From positions 1-37,937 of the forward strand of contig CAMCSE010000014.1 in assembly GCA_945877515.1 (NCBI GenBank): a stretch of DNA of 37,937 nucleotides, in the 5' to 3' direction. The position numbers and the translations under genes are program-made. Positions 14,316 to 23,736 of the stretch are shown here, in pieces. The notes under the pieces are model-generated. The model was not told the DNA's origin, did no database searches, and saw only the letters and a list, made by a program, of their open reading frames with translations. Origin of the DNA: an uncultured Clostridia bacterium (GTDB lineage Bacteria > Bacillota > Clostridia > Oscillospirales > Oscillospiraceae). Numbering within the stretch: position 1 is the stretch's first letter; every line of letters begins with the position of its first letter.

Positions 14316-15728
14316 TTGGAACGAAAAAATGTGGTCCTGTCTGATGAGGCGATGGCCCGTCAGCGGGAATTTACCGAAAAAATAAAGGCGCTGCACGAGG
14401 CGGCGGGCCGCCGTCCCAAAGCGATGGTGGACACCTTCGGCTGTCAGCAGAACGTGGCCGACAGCCAGCACATCATGGGCATGCTGGAGGCCATGGGCTG
14501 CACGTTTGTGGACACGCCGGAGCAGGCGGATATCATCGTGCTGAACACCTGCGCCATCCGTGACCACGCGGAAAAGCGGGTCTACGGCAATCTGGGCGCC
14601 CTGACCCACACCAAGAAGGCCAACCCGCAGCAGATCATCTGCCTGTGCGGCTGCATGGCCCAGCGTCCGGAGGTGGCGGAAAAGGTCCGCAAATCCTACC
14701 GCCATGTGGATCTGGTGTTCGGCCCTCAGGCGCTGTGGAAGTTTCCGGAGCTGCTGTATCAGGTCTATACCCGCCGGGGCCGGGTGTTCTCCGTGGAGGA
14801 CGAGCACGGCTCCATTGCGGAGGGCATGCCGGTGGTCCGTGAGGGCCGCACCCGGGCATGGGTGTCCATCATGTACGGCTGCAACAACTTCTGCTCCTAC
14901 TGCATCGTTCCTTACGTCCGGGGCCGTGAGCGCAGCCGGGATCCGGAGCAGATCATTGCCGAGGTGCGCCAGCTGGCCGCTGAGGGCTATAAGGAGATCA
15001 CCCTTCTGGGGCAGAACGTCAACTCTTACGGCAAGGATCTGGACACGCCCTGGGACTTTGTCGACCTGCTGCGGGAGCTGGACAAGATCCCCGGCGACTA
15101 CCTGATCCGCTTCATGTCCTCCCAGCCCAAGGACGCCGGCTTCAAGCTGTTCGACGCCATGGCCTCCTGCCGGCATGTGGCCAAGCAGCTGCACCTTCCG
15201 GTGCAGTCCGGCTGCGACCGGGTGCTGCGGGCCATGAACCGCCCCTATGACAAGGCGCGGTATCTGGAGCTGATCACCTACGCCCGCAAGGTCATGCCGG
15301 AACTGGTGCTGACCAGCGACGTGATCATCGGCTTCCCCGGCGAAACGGAGGCGGAAGCCATGGAGACGGTGGCGCTGGTGGAGCAGGTGCGGTTTGACGC
15401 GCTGTTTACCTTCATTTTCTCGCCCCGCCCCGGCACGCCGGCGGCCAAAATGGACGACCCTGTTCCCCGTGCGGAAAAGCAGATGTGGTTCGACCGGCTG
15501 TGCGACACCCAGAACAGGATCTCCGAGGAGATCCACGCCGGATATGTGGGCCGCACCCTCCGCTGTCTGGTGGACGGCGAGACCGAGGACAGCCGCTGGC
15601 CCCTCAGCGCCCGCACCGCCGGCGGACGGCTGGTGCATCTGGTGGGCGACAAGAGCGCCATCGGCGATTATCATGACGTAAAAATTACCGACAGCAACAC
15701 TTGGGCACTGTTCGGAGAACTGGTATAA
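14316..15728 (+). CDS. miaB: tRNA-2-methylthio-N6-dimethylallyladenosine synthase
   Basis: The protein has 470 residues from TTG 14316, which has AAGGAGG 5 bases before it. MiaB adds the methylthio group to i6A37 of tRNAs reading UNN codons, the step after MiaA (encoded downstream). The N-terminal methylthiotransferase domain has its three cluster cysteines (in TFGCQQN, NTCAIRDHAEKRV and LCGCMAQR). The radical-SAM domain has CNNFCSYC, a C-x3-C-x2-C site for the second [4Fe-4S] cluster. A TRAM RNA-binding domain ends the protein. An N-terminal extension of about 30 residues precedes the first domain. mutS begins 21 bases after the stop, so the genes form one operon. Confidence 0.93.
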   Translation: MERKNVVLSDEAMARQREFTEKIKALHEAAGRRPKAMVDTFGCQQNVADSQHIMGMLEAMGCTFVDTPEQADIIVLNTCAIRDHAEKRVYGNLGALTHTKKANPQQIICLCGCMAQRPEVAEKVRKSYRHVDLVFGPQALWKFPELLYQVYTRRGRVFSVEDEHGSIAEGMPVVREGRTRAWVSIMYGCNNFCSYCIVPYVRGRERSRDPEQIIAEVRQLAAEGYKEITLLGQNVNSYGKDLDTPWDFVDLLRELDKIPGDYLIRFMSSQPKDAGFKLFDAMASCRHVAKQLHLPVQSGCDRVLRAMNRPYDKARYLELITYARKVMPELVLTSDVIIGFPGETEAEAMETVALVEQVRFDALFTFIFSPRPGTPAAKMDDPVPRAEKQMWFDRLCDTQNRISEEIHAGYVGRTLRCLVDGETEDSRWPLSARTAGGRLVHLVGDKSAIGDYHDVKITDSNTWALFGELV

Positions 15729-15749
15729 CTATAGGAAAGGAGACCCCAT

Positions 15750-18353
15750 ATGGCAGAACTGACCCCCATGATGCAGCAGTACCTGCAAATAAAGGAGCAG
15801 AATCAGGACGCCATCCTGTTCTTCCGTCTGGGTGACTTCTATGAGATGTTCGGGGCCGATGCCCGCACCGCCTCCCGCGAGCTGGATCTGACGCTCACCA
15901 GCCGCGACAAGGACAAAAACAAGACCGCCGAGGAGCGGGTGCCCATGTGCGGTGTGCCCTACCACGCCGCCGACGCCTATATCGCCCGTCTCATCGCCAA
16001 GGGCTACAAGGTGGCCATCTGTGAGCAGACGGAGGACCCGGCGCAGGCCAAGGGGTTGGTGAAGCGGGATATCATCCGGGTGGTGACTCCCGGCACGGTG
16101 ATCGACAGCGCCTGTCTGGAGGAAGGCCGCTCCAACTTCTGCGCCGGGGTCTATCTGGACGAGGATTATGCCGCCCTGTGCACCTGCGATATCTCCACAG
16201 GCAAGGCCCACGCCACCGCCTTCTCCGGCCCTGAGCGCGTCAAGCAGCTCATCAACGAGCTGGGCCGCTTTGCTCCCGCTGAGGCCGTGCTCAACGAGAC
16301 AGCCTTTTTTGACGAGACACTGCACACCTTTTTGCAGGAGAAGCTTAACTGCCATCTGGAAAAGCTGCCTGCCGCCCGGTTCCAGATGGAGCCGTCGGAG
16401 AAGCTGATCCGCCGCCAGTTCGGCGACGATGCCCTGCAGCGCCTGCCCCGGGACAACCCCGCCGTGTTTCTGGCGCTGGGTGCCCTGCTGGGCTATCTGC
16501 ATGAGACCCAGAAAACCGATCTTTCCCATGTGGACGATCTGGAATACTACCGCCGGGGCCAGTTCATGGAGCTGGACCTCACGGCCCGCCGCAATCTGGA
16601 GCTGACCGAGACGCTGCGCAGCAAGGAGAAAAAGGGCAGCCTCCTGTGGGTGCTGGACAAGACGAAAACCGCTATGGGCGGGCGGCTGATGCGCTCGTGG
16701 CTGGAGCGGCCGCTGCTGTCCGTCACGGAGATCGACCGCCGCAGCGCCGCCGTATCGGCGCTGGTGGAGCACACCATGGCCCGGGAGGAGCTGATCCTGG
16801 CCCTGCAGGGCATCTCCGACATGGAGCGTCTGGTGGGCCGTATCGTCTACGGTACGGCAGGCGGACGGGATCTGGTGTCCCTCCGCAGCGCCATGGAAAA
16901 GCTGCCGCTGGTGAAGGAGCAGCTGTCTGTCTTTGACAAGGGCCGCCTTTGCCAACTGAATGAGGAACTGGACGACCTCAGCGATCTGGCCGCCCTCATC
17001 GGACAAACGCTGGTGGATGAGCCGCCCTTCTCCGTCCGGGAGGGAGAGCTGATCCGGCAGGGCTTCGACGCTGAGGTGGACCGCCTGCGGGGGATTCTCC
17101 ATGGCGGCAAGGACGTGATCGTCCGCATGGAGGCCGCCGAAAAGGAAAAGACCGGCATCCGTACCCTGAAGATCGGCTATAACAAGGTATTTGGCTATTA
17201 CATCGAGGTATCCAATTCCTTCAGGGATCAGGTGCCCGACACCTATATCCGCAAGCAGACGCTGGTCAACGGCGAACGCTATATCACCCAGGAGTTAAAG
17301 GATCTGGAGCATGACATTCTCTCCGCCTCCGACCGGGTGACCGCGCTGGAGTATCAGATCTTCACCCAGCTGCGTCTGCAGATCGCCGGTCAGGCGGCGC
17401 GGGTGCAGCAGGCCGCCGCCCTCGTGGCGGAGCTGGACGCCCTGTGCTCTCTGGCCGCCGTGGCGGTGAAGAACAACTATTGCTGCCCGGTGGTGGACGA
17501 ATCCGGCGTCATCGAAATTCACGATGGCCGCCATCCTGTGGTGGAGCAGATGCGCCGCGACAGCATGTTTGTTCCCAATGATACCTACATGGGCGCCAAA
17601 GATGACCGGGTGGCCATCATCACCGGCCCCAACATGGCCGGTAAATCCACCTATATGCGTCAGGTGGCGCTGATCGTGCTGATGGCCCAGATCGGCTCCT
17701 TTGTCCCGGCCCGGGCCGCCCGCATCGGTGTGGTGGACCGCATTTTCACCCGCATCGGCGCGTCGGACGATCTGTCTGCCGGCCAGTCCACCTTCATGGT
17801 GGAGATGACGGAGGTCAGCGAGATTTTGAAATCCGCCACCGCCGACAGCCTGCTGATCCTGGATGAGATCGGCCGGGGCACCTCCACCTTTGACGGCATG
17901 TCCATTGCCCGTGCGGTGCTGGAGTACTGTGCCGACCCCAAAAAGCTGGGAGCCAAGACGCTGTTCGCCACCCATTACCATGAACTGACGGCGCTGGAGG
18001 GCCAGCTGCCCGGCGTCCGCAACTATAATATCGCCGTCCGCGCCCATGGGGAGGATATCATCTTCCTGCGGAAGATCATCTCCGGCGGGGCCGACCGCAG
18101 TTACGGCATCGAGGTGGCCAAGCTGGCGGGCCTGCCCAAGCAGGTGCTGACCCGTGCCCGCCATATTCTGCAGGAGCTGGAGGATGAGGCCGGCAAGCCC
18201 CACGCCGCGCCGGTGGACGACACCGATCAGGTGTCGCTGGAGGCGCTCAGTGAGAGCGCTGTCATTGACCGGCTGCGCCGCGCCCAGGTGGATACCCTCA
18301 GCCCTCTTGAGGCGCTGAACCTGCTGTACGAGCTGAAAGCGAAGCTGCAATAA
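15750..18353 (+). CDS. mutS: DNA mismatch repair protein MutS
   Basis: The protein has 867 residues, the usual MutS length. The mismatch-reading Phe-x-Glu motif is present in GDFYEMF (F30 and E32). Connector, lever and clamp domains follow. The ATPase domain has Walker A GPNMAGKST (about 627), SAGQSTFMVEM, Walker B LLILDEIGRGTST and the ATHYHEL motif. A C-terminal helical region (about 800-867) supports dimerisation. GGAAAGGAG stands before ATG 15750. MutS recognises mispairs and recruits MutL, encoded 32 bases downstream. No damage is seen. Confidence 0.97.
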   Translation: MAELTPMMQQYLQIKEQNQDAILFFRLGDFYEMFGADARTASRELDLTLTSRDKDKNKTAEERVPMCGVPYHAADAYIARLIAKGYKVAICEQTEDPAQAKGLVKRDIIRVVTPGTVIDSACLEEGRSNFCAGVYLDEDYAALCTCDISTGKAHATAFSGPERVKQLINELGRFAPAEAVLNETAFFDETLHTFLQEKLNCHLEKLPAARFQMEPSEKLIRRQFGDDALQRLPRDNPAVFLALGALLGYLHETQKTDLSHVDDLEYYRRGQFMELDLTARRNLELTETLRSKEKKGSLLWVLDKTKTAMGGRLMRSWLERPLLSVTEIDRRSAAVSALVEHTMAREELILALQGISDMERLVGRIVYGTAGGRDLVSLRSAMEKLPLVKEQLSVFDKGRLCQLNEELDDLSDLAALIGQTLVDEPPFSVREGELIRQGFDAEVDRLRGILHGGKDVIVRMEAAEKEKTGIRTLKIGYNKVFGYYIEVSNSFRDQVPDTYIRKQTLVNGERYITQELKDLEHDILSASDRVTALEYQIFTQLRLQIAGQAARVQQAAALVAELDALCSLAAVAVKNNYCCPVVDESGVIEIHDGRHPVVEQMRRDSMFVPNDTYMGAKDDRVAIITGPNMAGKSTYMRQVALIVLMAQIGSFVPARAARIGVVDRIFTRIGASDDLSAGQSTFMVEMTEVSEILKSATADSLLILDEIGRGTSTFDGMSIARAVLEYCADPKKLGAKTLFATHYHELTALEGQLPGVRNYNIAVRAHGEDIIFLRKIISGGADRSYGIEVAKLAGLPKQVLTRARHILQELEDEAGKPHAAPVDDTDQVSLEALSESAVIDRLRRAQVDTLSPLEALNLLYELKAKLQ

Positions 18354-18385
18354 TCGTCAATTTACATGTCAAGGGAGGTGCCTTT

Positions 18386-20341
18386 ATGCCGCAAATTCAG
18401 TGTTTGCCGCCCCATGTGGCGGATCTCATCGCCGCCGGCGAGGTGGTGGAGCGTCCCGCCAGCGTGATGAAGGAGCTGCTGGAAAACGCCATCGACGCGG
18501 GCGCTTCTGCCGTGGCAGCGGAGATCGAGCACGGCGGCCTCACCTATATCCGCATCACCGATAACGGCTGCGGGATCGCGGCGGAGCAGCTGCCCACCGC
18601 CTTCCTGCGCCATGCCACCAGCAAGCTGCGCGCCGCCGCCGACCTGGCGGCCATCGGCACGCTGGGCTTCCGGGGCGAGGCGCTGGCGGCCATCGCCGCC
18701 GTGTCCCGTGTGGATATCTTCTCCCGCGCCGTGGGCGCGGATATGGGCGCGTCCCTCCATCTGGAGGGCGGCGTCCCCGGCGGGACGGAGCCTACCGGCT
18801 GCCCGGAGGGCACCACCATCTGCGTCCGTGACCTCTTTTACAACACCCCCGCCCGCATGAAGTTTATGAAGAAGGACAGCGCCGAGGGCGCTGCCGTGGC
18901 GGGCGTGGTGCAGCATCTGGCCCTCAGCCACCCGGACGTCTCCTTTAAGCTGCTGCGGGACGGGCAGGAGGTGTTCCATACCCCCGGTGACGGACAGCTG
19001 CTGTCCGCCGTCTATGCCGCCATGGGACGTGATTTCGCCCTGTCCCTGCTGCCCATCTCCGGCAGCGGCGGCGACGTGCGTGTGGAGGGCTTTGTCACCC
19101 AACCCCTCAGCGGCCATGGCAGCCGGGGCAAGCAGGTGTTTTTTGTCAACGGCCGCTTCGTCAAGTCCCAGCTGCTGACGGCGGCGCTGGAGGAGGCCTA
19201 TAAGAACCAGCTGCTGAAGGGCCGGTTCCCCGGCTGCGTCCTGCATGTGACGCTGCCTGCCGGAATGGTGGACGTGAATGTTCACCCGGCAAAGACAGTT
19301 GTCAAATTTGTGTCGGATAAAGCGGTTTTTGATGCGGTATATTACACGGTTTTGGACGCATTAAACGCCGAAAAGACCCCCAAGAAGGCCGGTAATGAAC
19401 CGGAATTTTTCCGGAAAATGACGGCACAGGAGTTCAAGGCCAGAACAGCCCCGGCGGTGGAGGAGAAAAAACCGCTGGGGAGCTTCTCTGGCCGGCCTGT
19501 CGCTCCGGCCACGAAAAACCTCGTCCGGGACAGTGTCCCGGCAATGGCGCAGCGTTCTCACAGCGCTGAGACCGTCTATGTCCGGGATGTGGCCGCGGAG
19601 GATAAGCCCATCGTCACGGCATCGCCCCTGACGGGCCGCACCTATGAGATCACCCCGCCGGAAAAGACAGCGCCGTCCCGGCCCCGGCCGGAAGCACCGC
19701 GGGGAGAAGCGCCCGTTCAGGAGGCGCTGGATATGCCGGCGGAACCGATGCAGCAGACCATGGAGCCGGTGAGGGAAGCACCGTGGCGCATGGTGGGCGA
19801 GGTGCTGAAAACCTATATCATCTGCGAGGATGACCAGGACACCGTGTGGCTCATCGACAAGCATGCCGCCCACGAGCGGCTGCGGTTCGACGCCCTGAAG
19901 GCCAACACCCAGCCCCTGATGGCCCAGCCTTTGCTGACGCCGGTGACGGTGGAGCTGGAGCCGGAGAGTTATGCCGCCGTGCTGGAAAACCTGACGCTGC
20001 TGCAAGAATTCGGCTTCCTCTGCGAGGATTTCGGCGGCGGCACGGTGCTGATCCGTGAGGTTCCGTCGGATATTCTGGCGGCGGACGCCGCTTCCACCTT
20101 GGAGGAACTGGCGCAGAAGCTGGCGCTGGGCCGGACCGACCCGGCGGCGGCACGGGATGAGCTGCTGCACACCATGGCCTGCAAGAGCGCCATCAAGGCC
20201 GGCATGACCAACGACGCCGCGGAACTGGCGGCGCTGGTGGAAAAGGTGCAGTCCGGAGAGATCCTGTACTGCCCGCACGGCCGACCGGTGAAATACAAAT
20301 TGAGCAAATACGACATCGAAAAGATGTTCAAACGAGCATAA
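18386..20341 (+). CDS. mutL: DNA mismatch repair protein MutL
   Basis: The protein has 651 residues. The N-terminal GHKL ATPase (about 1-330) shows ELLENAIDAGA, DNGCGI and GFRGEALA. A Pro/Glu-rich linker (about 340-460) joins it to the C-terminal dimerisation/endonuclease domain. The endonuclease signature is present in altered form: DKHAAHERLRFD, where the family has DQHAxxExxxxE, together with ACKSAIKAG and CPHGRP. A nicking endonuclease of the MutL type found in bacteria lacking MutH is likely, and no mutH is seen nearby. GGGAGGTG precedes ATG 18386. It sits 32 bases after mutS and 19 bases before miaA. Confidence 0.96.
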   Translation: MPQIQCLPPHVADLIAAGEVVERPASVMKELLENAIDAGASAVAAEIEHGGLTYIRITDNGCGIAAEQLPTAFLRHATSKLRAAADLAAIGTLGFRGEALAAIAAVSRVDIFSRAVGADMGASLHLEGGVPGGTEPTGCPEGTTICVRDLFYNTPARMKFMKKDSAEGAAVAGVVQHLALSHPDVSFKLLRDGQEVFHTPGDGQLLSAVYAAMGRDFALSLLPISGSGGDVRVEGFVTQPLSGHGSRGKQVFFVNGRFVKSQLLTAALEEAYKNQLLKGRFPGCVLHVTLPAGMVDVNVHPAKTVVKFVSDKAVFDAVYYTVLDALNAEKTPKKAGNEPEFFRKMTAQEFKARTAPAVEEKKPLGSFSGRPVAPATKNLVRDSVPAMAQRSHSAETVYVRDVAAEDKPIVTASPLTGRTYEITPPEKTAPSRPRPEAPRGEAPVQEALDMPAEPMQQTMEPVREAPWRMVGEVLKTYIICEDDQDTVWLIDKHAAHERLRFDALKANTQPLMAQPLLTPVTVELEPESYAAVLENLTLLQEFGFLCEDFGGGTVLIREVPSDILAADAASTLEELAQKLALGRTDPAAARDELLHTMACKSAIKAGMTNDAAELAALVEKVQSGEILYCPHGRPVKYKLSKYDIEKMFKRA

Positions 20342-20360
20342 GCAAAACAGGAGAAAGCGC

Positions 20361-21302
20361 ATGGCGACAGTCCTTTGCGTGGTGGGCCCCACCGCCACGG
20401 GAAAAACGAAGATGGGCGTGGCGCTGGCCAAACGCTTTGACGGCGAGGTGGTCAGCGTGGATTCCATGCAGCTCTACCGGGGCATGGCCATCGGTACCGC
20501 CGCTCCCACGCGGGAAGAGATGGAGGGGATACCCCACCACATGGTGGCGGTGGCGGACCCGGCGGAGAGCTGGTCGGCGGCCCGGTATGTGCACGCGGCA
20601 GACGCGTGTGTGCAGGATATTCTGGGGCGGGGCAGGCTGCCGGTGCTGGTGGGCGGTACGGGCCTCTATCTGGACGCCCTGATCCGGGGGACGGATTTCG
20701 CTGCCGGCTCTCAGGGTACGGAGCTGCGGCAGCAGCTGCAGCGCCGCGCCCGGCAGGAGGGCACGGAGACGCTGCTGGAGGAGCTGCGGCGTATCGACCC
20801 GGCGGCGGCGCAGAAGCTGCACCTGCGGGACGAAAAGCGCATCATCCGGGCGCTGGAGGTCTGGTATGAGACCGGCTGCACCATCACGGAGCATGACCGG
20901 CAGGAGCGGCAGCGACCGCCCAAATATGACGCCCTGTATATCGGCCTTGATTTTCTTGACCGACAGGATCTGCGTGACCGCATTGACAGGCGGGTGGATA
21001 CGATGGTGGAGCAGGGGCTGCTGGAGGAAGTGGAGACGCTGCTGGCCAGCGGACTGCCCCGGGACGCCACGGCCCTGCAGGCCATCGGCTACAAGCAGTT
21101 CCTGGCGGTGGCCGAGGGGACGGCGACCCGGCAGGAGGCCATTGAGGAGGTCAAGCTCCGCTCACGGCAGTACGCCAAGCGGCAGTTGACGTGGCTGCGG
21201 CGGAATCCGGACATTTTCTGGGTCCGCTGGGAGAGACGGCCAAATTTCCCGGAGGGCCTGCAAAAAGCGACAGAATATCTCCATAGCCGTGGTTTATGCT
21301 GA
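20361..21302 (+). CDS. miaA: tRNA dimethylallyltransferase
   Basis: The protein has 313 residues. It transfers the dimethylallyl group from DMAPP to N6 of A37 in tRNAs reading UNN codons, providing the substrate for MiaB. The P-loop GPTATGKT is at residues 9-16. DSMQLYRGMAIGTA is the conserved substrate-binding segment. LVGGTGLYL and the later QAIGYKQF/RQYAKRQLTWLRR blocks are typical of the family. CAGGAGAAAG lies before ATG 20361. The order mutL-miaA-hfq is the same as in enterobacteria. Confidence 0.96.
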   Translation: MATVLCVVGPTATGKTKMGVALAKRFDGEVVSVDSMQLYRGMAIGTAAPTREEMEGIPHHMVAVADPAESWSAARYVHAADACVQDILGRGRLPVLVGGTGLYLDALIRGTDFAAGSQGTELRQQLQRRARQEGTETLLEELRRIDPAAAQKLHLRDEKRIIRALEVWYETGCTITEHDRQERQRPPKYDALYIGLDFLDRQDLRDRIDRRVDTMVEQGLLEEVETLLASGLPRDATALQAIGYKQFLAVAEGTATRQEAIEEVKLRSRQYAKRQLTWLRRNPDIFWVRWERRPNFPEGLQKATEYLHSRGLC

Positions 21303-21368
21303 ACCATGGCGGAGGCTGCGGTATAGAAACAACAGCGTCCGTACAAAGACATATATCAGGAGGACGCT

Positions 21369-21614
21369 ATGCAAAAGACCAACAACTTACAGGAAGTATT
21401 TCTGACACAGGCACGCAAGCAGAAGATCCCTGTTACCATGTTTCTGGTGAACGGGTTCCAGCTGCGGGGGCTGATCACCGGGTTTGACTGCTTTGTAGTA
21501 GTGCTGGACAGCGAGGGCAAGCAGCAGGTGATCTACAAGCATGCCATATCCACCATTGCCCCGGCGAGGACAGTGGATTTCCGCGAGGAAGAAGATTTGA
21601 CTTCTGACAAGTAA
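21369..21614 (+). CDS. hfq: RNA chaperone Hfq
   Basis: The protein has 81 residues with the Sm fold. The Sm1 motif covers [19 protein letters not shown] and the Sm2 motif includes YKHAISTI. The Gln of NLQE and the K/H pair of YKHAIST correspond to the proximal-face uridine pocket. A short acidic tail follows. AGGAGG lies before ATG 21369. It is the last gene of the miaB-hfq group. It forms a hexameric ring that binds small RNAs and mRNAs. Confidence 0.95.
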   Translation: MQKTNNLQEVFLTQARKQKIPVTMFLVNGFQLRGLITGFDCFVVVLDSEGKQQVIYKHAISTIAPARTVDFREEEDLTSDK

Positions 21615-21732
21615 ATCAACTTTACAATTCTGAAACGCGGGCAGTTTCTGTCAAGCCGCCCATGGTTCCGGTCCCGCTGCAGCGTGCTGCGTGGGAAAAC
21701 ATCAATACACAAAAGACAGCAAGGAGCGGGAT

Positions 21733-22947
21733 ATGAAAGCCTCCACACCGATTTTCAAAATATTGTCGGCGGTCATGCTGGCTGCTGTGGTGATCTATTT
21801 TACCGTGCAGGCATACCGCTACTTTTCCGACCCTATCAATACCACCCTTGTCTATGCCTCCACGGAGGAGACGGTGCTGGAGGTCAACGGCTATCTGATC
21901 CGGGACGAGGAGACGTTTCACTCCGACGCGGGAACGCTGGCCCACACCTTGTCAGAGGGGGAGCGCGTAGGCAAGGGCCAGACGCTGGCCATGGCCTATT
22001 CCGACAGCGGCGCACTGACCCGGGTGGAACGGCTGGAGGCGCTGAAGCTGCGGCAGGAGCAGCTGGCCTTCTCGCTGGTCTCCTATCTTGACCCTGATGC
22101 GGCGCTGAAGCTGGATTCCTCCATCAATGCCGATATCCTGTCGCTGCGCCAGTCCATAACGGGAGGCGAGTACAGCAACGCCGAGGAGGAGCTGTCCTCA
22201 CTGAAGGGCGCGATCCTGAAGCGGGACTATACCTCTGTTACGCAGGACGAGATCGAGGAGAGCATCGGGGAAACGGAGCGGGAGATCAGTGAGCTGGAAC
22301 GCTCTCTGGGCGGTACGGCCATCACCGCACCGGAGGCGGGGATCTATTCCGCCGCCTGCGACGGCTATGAGACGGTGCTGACTCCGGAATTTCTGGAGGA
22401 CGATCTGACATCCGGAAAATTGGAGAGCGTCAAGCCGCTGAACAACGACAACGCCAATGTGGGAAAGCTGATCTACGGCAACACATGGTACTATGCCGCC
22501 AGCATCACTGACGCCCAGGCGGAGGAACTGAACGGGCGCTCCACCGTGACGCTGCGGTTTGCCAAGGGGCTGACCATGGATCTGAAAATGACGGTGGTCA
22601 GTATTTCCCGCAGTGAGAACGGACACAGAGTGCTGCTGCTGTCCAGTGACAAGTATATCGCCCAGACCACGCTACTGCGCCATCAGGCCGCTACGCTGGT
22701 GCTGCGGACCTACGAGGGACTGCGTCTGCCTGCCAACGCGCTGCGGGTCAGCGACGAGGGTGTGAGCGGTGTGTACTGCGTGCTGGGCGTCCGGGCCAAG
22801 TTCAAACCGGTGAAGGTGGTGTATCAGGGGGACGGCTACGCGCTGGTGGAGGCGGCCTCCGCCACGGAGGATTCCAGTATGCTGCGCCAGGGCGATCAGG
22901 TGATCGTCACCACGGCGGAGCTGTTTGACGGGAAAGTGATCGGATAA
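21733..22947 (+). CDS. HlyD-like membrane-anchored protein of the division cluster
   Basis: The protein has 404 residues. An N-terminal membrane helix (about 8-30) is followed by a lipoyl/barrel-sandwich half (EEVLEVNGYLIRDEE-like strand, then GERVGKGQTLA). A helical hairpin (about 95-190, Glu/Leu-rich) and the second lipoyl half (AITAPEAGIYS) follow, then beta-barrel domains and a final QGDQVIVT. This is the fold of HlyD/RND-type periplasmic adaptors, here in a Gram-positive setting. ATG 21733 is used because AAGGAG precedes it. It lies before yggS and sepF, a position where similar genes occur in other Clostridia. It probably acts in the envelope; no transporter partner is next to it. Confidence 0.75.
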   Translation: MKASTPIFKILSAVMLAAVVIYFTVQAYRYFSDPINTTLVYASTEETVLEVNGYLIRDEETFHSDAGTLAHTLSEGERVGKGQTLAMAYSDSGALTRVERLEALKLRQEQLAFSLVSYLDPDAALKLDSSINADILSLRQSITGGEYSNAEEELSSLKGAILKRDYTSVTQDEIEESIGETEREISELERSLGGTAITAPEAGIYSAACDGYETVLTPEFLEDDLTSGKLESVKPLNNDNANVGKLIYGNTWYYAASITDAQAEELNGRSTVTLRFAKGLTMDLKMTVVSISRSENGHRVLLLSSDKYIAQTTLLRHQAATLVLRTYEGLRLPANALRVSDEGVSGVYCVLGVRAKFKPVKVVYQGDGYALVEAASATEDSSMLRQGDQVIVTTAELFDGKVIG

Positions 22948-22953
22948 AGGCTG

Positions 22954-22983
22954 ACGCAGCGCCGCTGCGTTCACGGCTTTTTT
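22954..22983 (+). terminator. Weak terminator between HlyD-like gene and yggS
   Basis: ACGCAGC and GCTGCGT pair around GCC, then TCACGGC and six T follow. The T-run is several bases away from the stem, so termination may be partial and yggS-sepF-divIVA may be read through. Confidence 0.35.
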
Positions 22984-23016
22984 AGAATTTCACCAGATAG
23001 AAAGGGGAAAACTTCC

Positions 23017-23712
23017 ATGTCTATTGCGGAAAATATCGCACGCATCCGTCAGGAGATCGACGCGGCTGCCCGTGAAACGGGACGCACCGGACGGGACATT
23101 ACGCTGGTGGGCGCCAGCAAGATGAACGGCCCGGAAGCGTGTCAGGAGGCCATTGCCGCCGGTATCGACGCGCTGGGTGAGAACCGGGTGCAGGAGATGA
23201 CGGAAAAGCTGAAGGAAAACGCCTATAACGGCGCCCCGCTGCACTTCATTGGCCATCTGCAGCGCAACAAGGTCAAGCAGGTGGTGGGCAAGGTGACGCT
23301 GATCCAGTCCGTGGGCTCCAAGGAGCTGCTGGACGAGATCGAGAAGGTGGCCGCCCGGCTGGAGCTGGTACAGGACGTGCTGCTGGAGGTCAATATCGGC
23401 GGCGAGGAGGCAAAATCCGGCTTCGCCCCGGAGGAACTGGCCCAGGCGGCGGCCTATGCCAAGACGTTGGCGCACATCCGTGTCCGCGGATTGATGACGA
23501 TACCACCGGTTGCGGTGGAAAAAGGCGGGAATATACCATATTTTGAGAAAGTTTACCGTCTTTTTGTTGACATAAGCCGAGAAATGTACGATAATAAATG
23601 GGAATATGTATCCATGGGCATGAGTGACGACTATGCGGACGCTGTCCGCTGCGGCGCCAACATGGTGCGTGTGGGCTCCGCCATCTTCGGTGCGCGGCAG
23701 TATACCAAGTAA
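23017..23712 (+). CDS. YggS-family pyridoxal-phosphate homeostasis protein
   Basis: The protein has 231 residues, a single-domain alanine-racemase-like barrel. The PLP lysine is in TLVGASKMNG (about residue 36). GENRVQEM, HFIGHLQRNKVK and the C-terminal SMGMSDDYADAVRCGANMVRVGSAIFG are the family signatures. The protein binds PLP without known catalysis and affects vitamin B6 and amino-acid pools. In B. subtilis the homologue YlmE lies directly before sepF (ylmF), as here. GAAAGGGG precedes ATG 23017. Confidence 0.92.
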   Translation: MSIAENIARIRQEIDAAARETGRTGRDITLVGASKMNGPEACQEAIAAGIDALGENRVQEMTEKLKENAYNGAPLHFIGHLQRNKVKQVVGKVTLIQSVGSKELLDEIEKVAARLELVQDVLLEVNIGGEEAKSGFAPEELAQAAAYAKTLAHIRVRGLMTIPPVAVEKGGNIPYFEKVYRLFVDISREMYDNKWEYVSMGMSDDYADAVRCGANMVRVGSAIFGARQYTK

Positions 23713-23736
23713 AATATACGACAGGGAGGCTTTCAA

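Noticed and set aside
21615-21732. A terminator between hfq and the HlyD-like gene
   Set aside because: Imperfect GC-rich inverted pieces can be drawn, but none has a continuous stem with a T-run.
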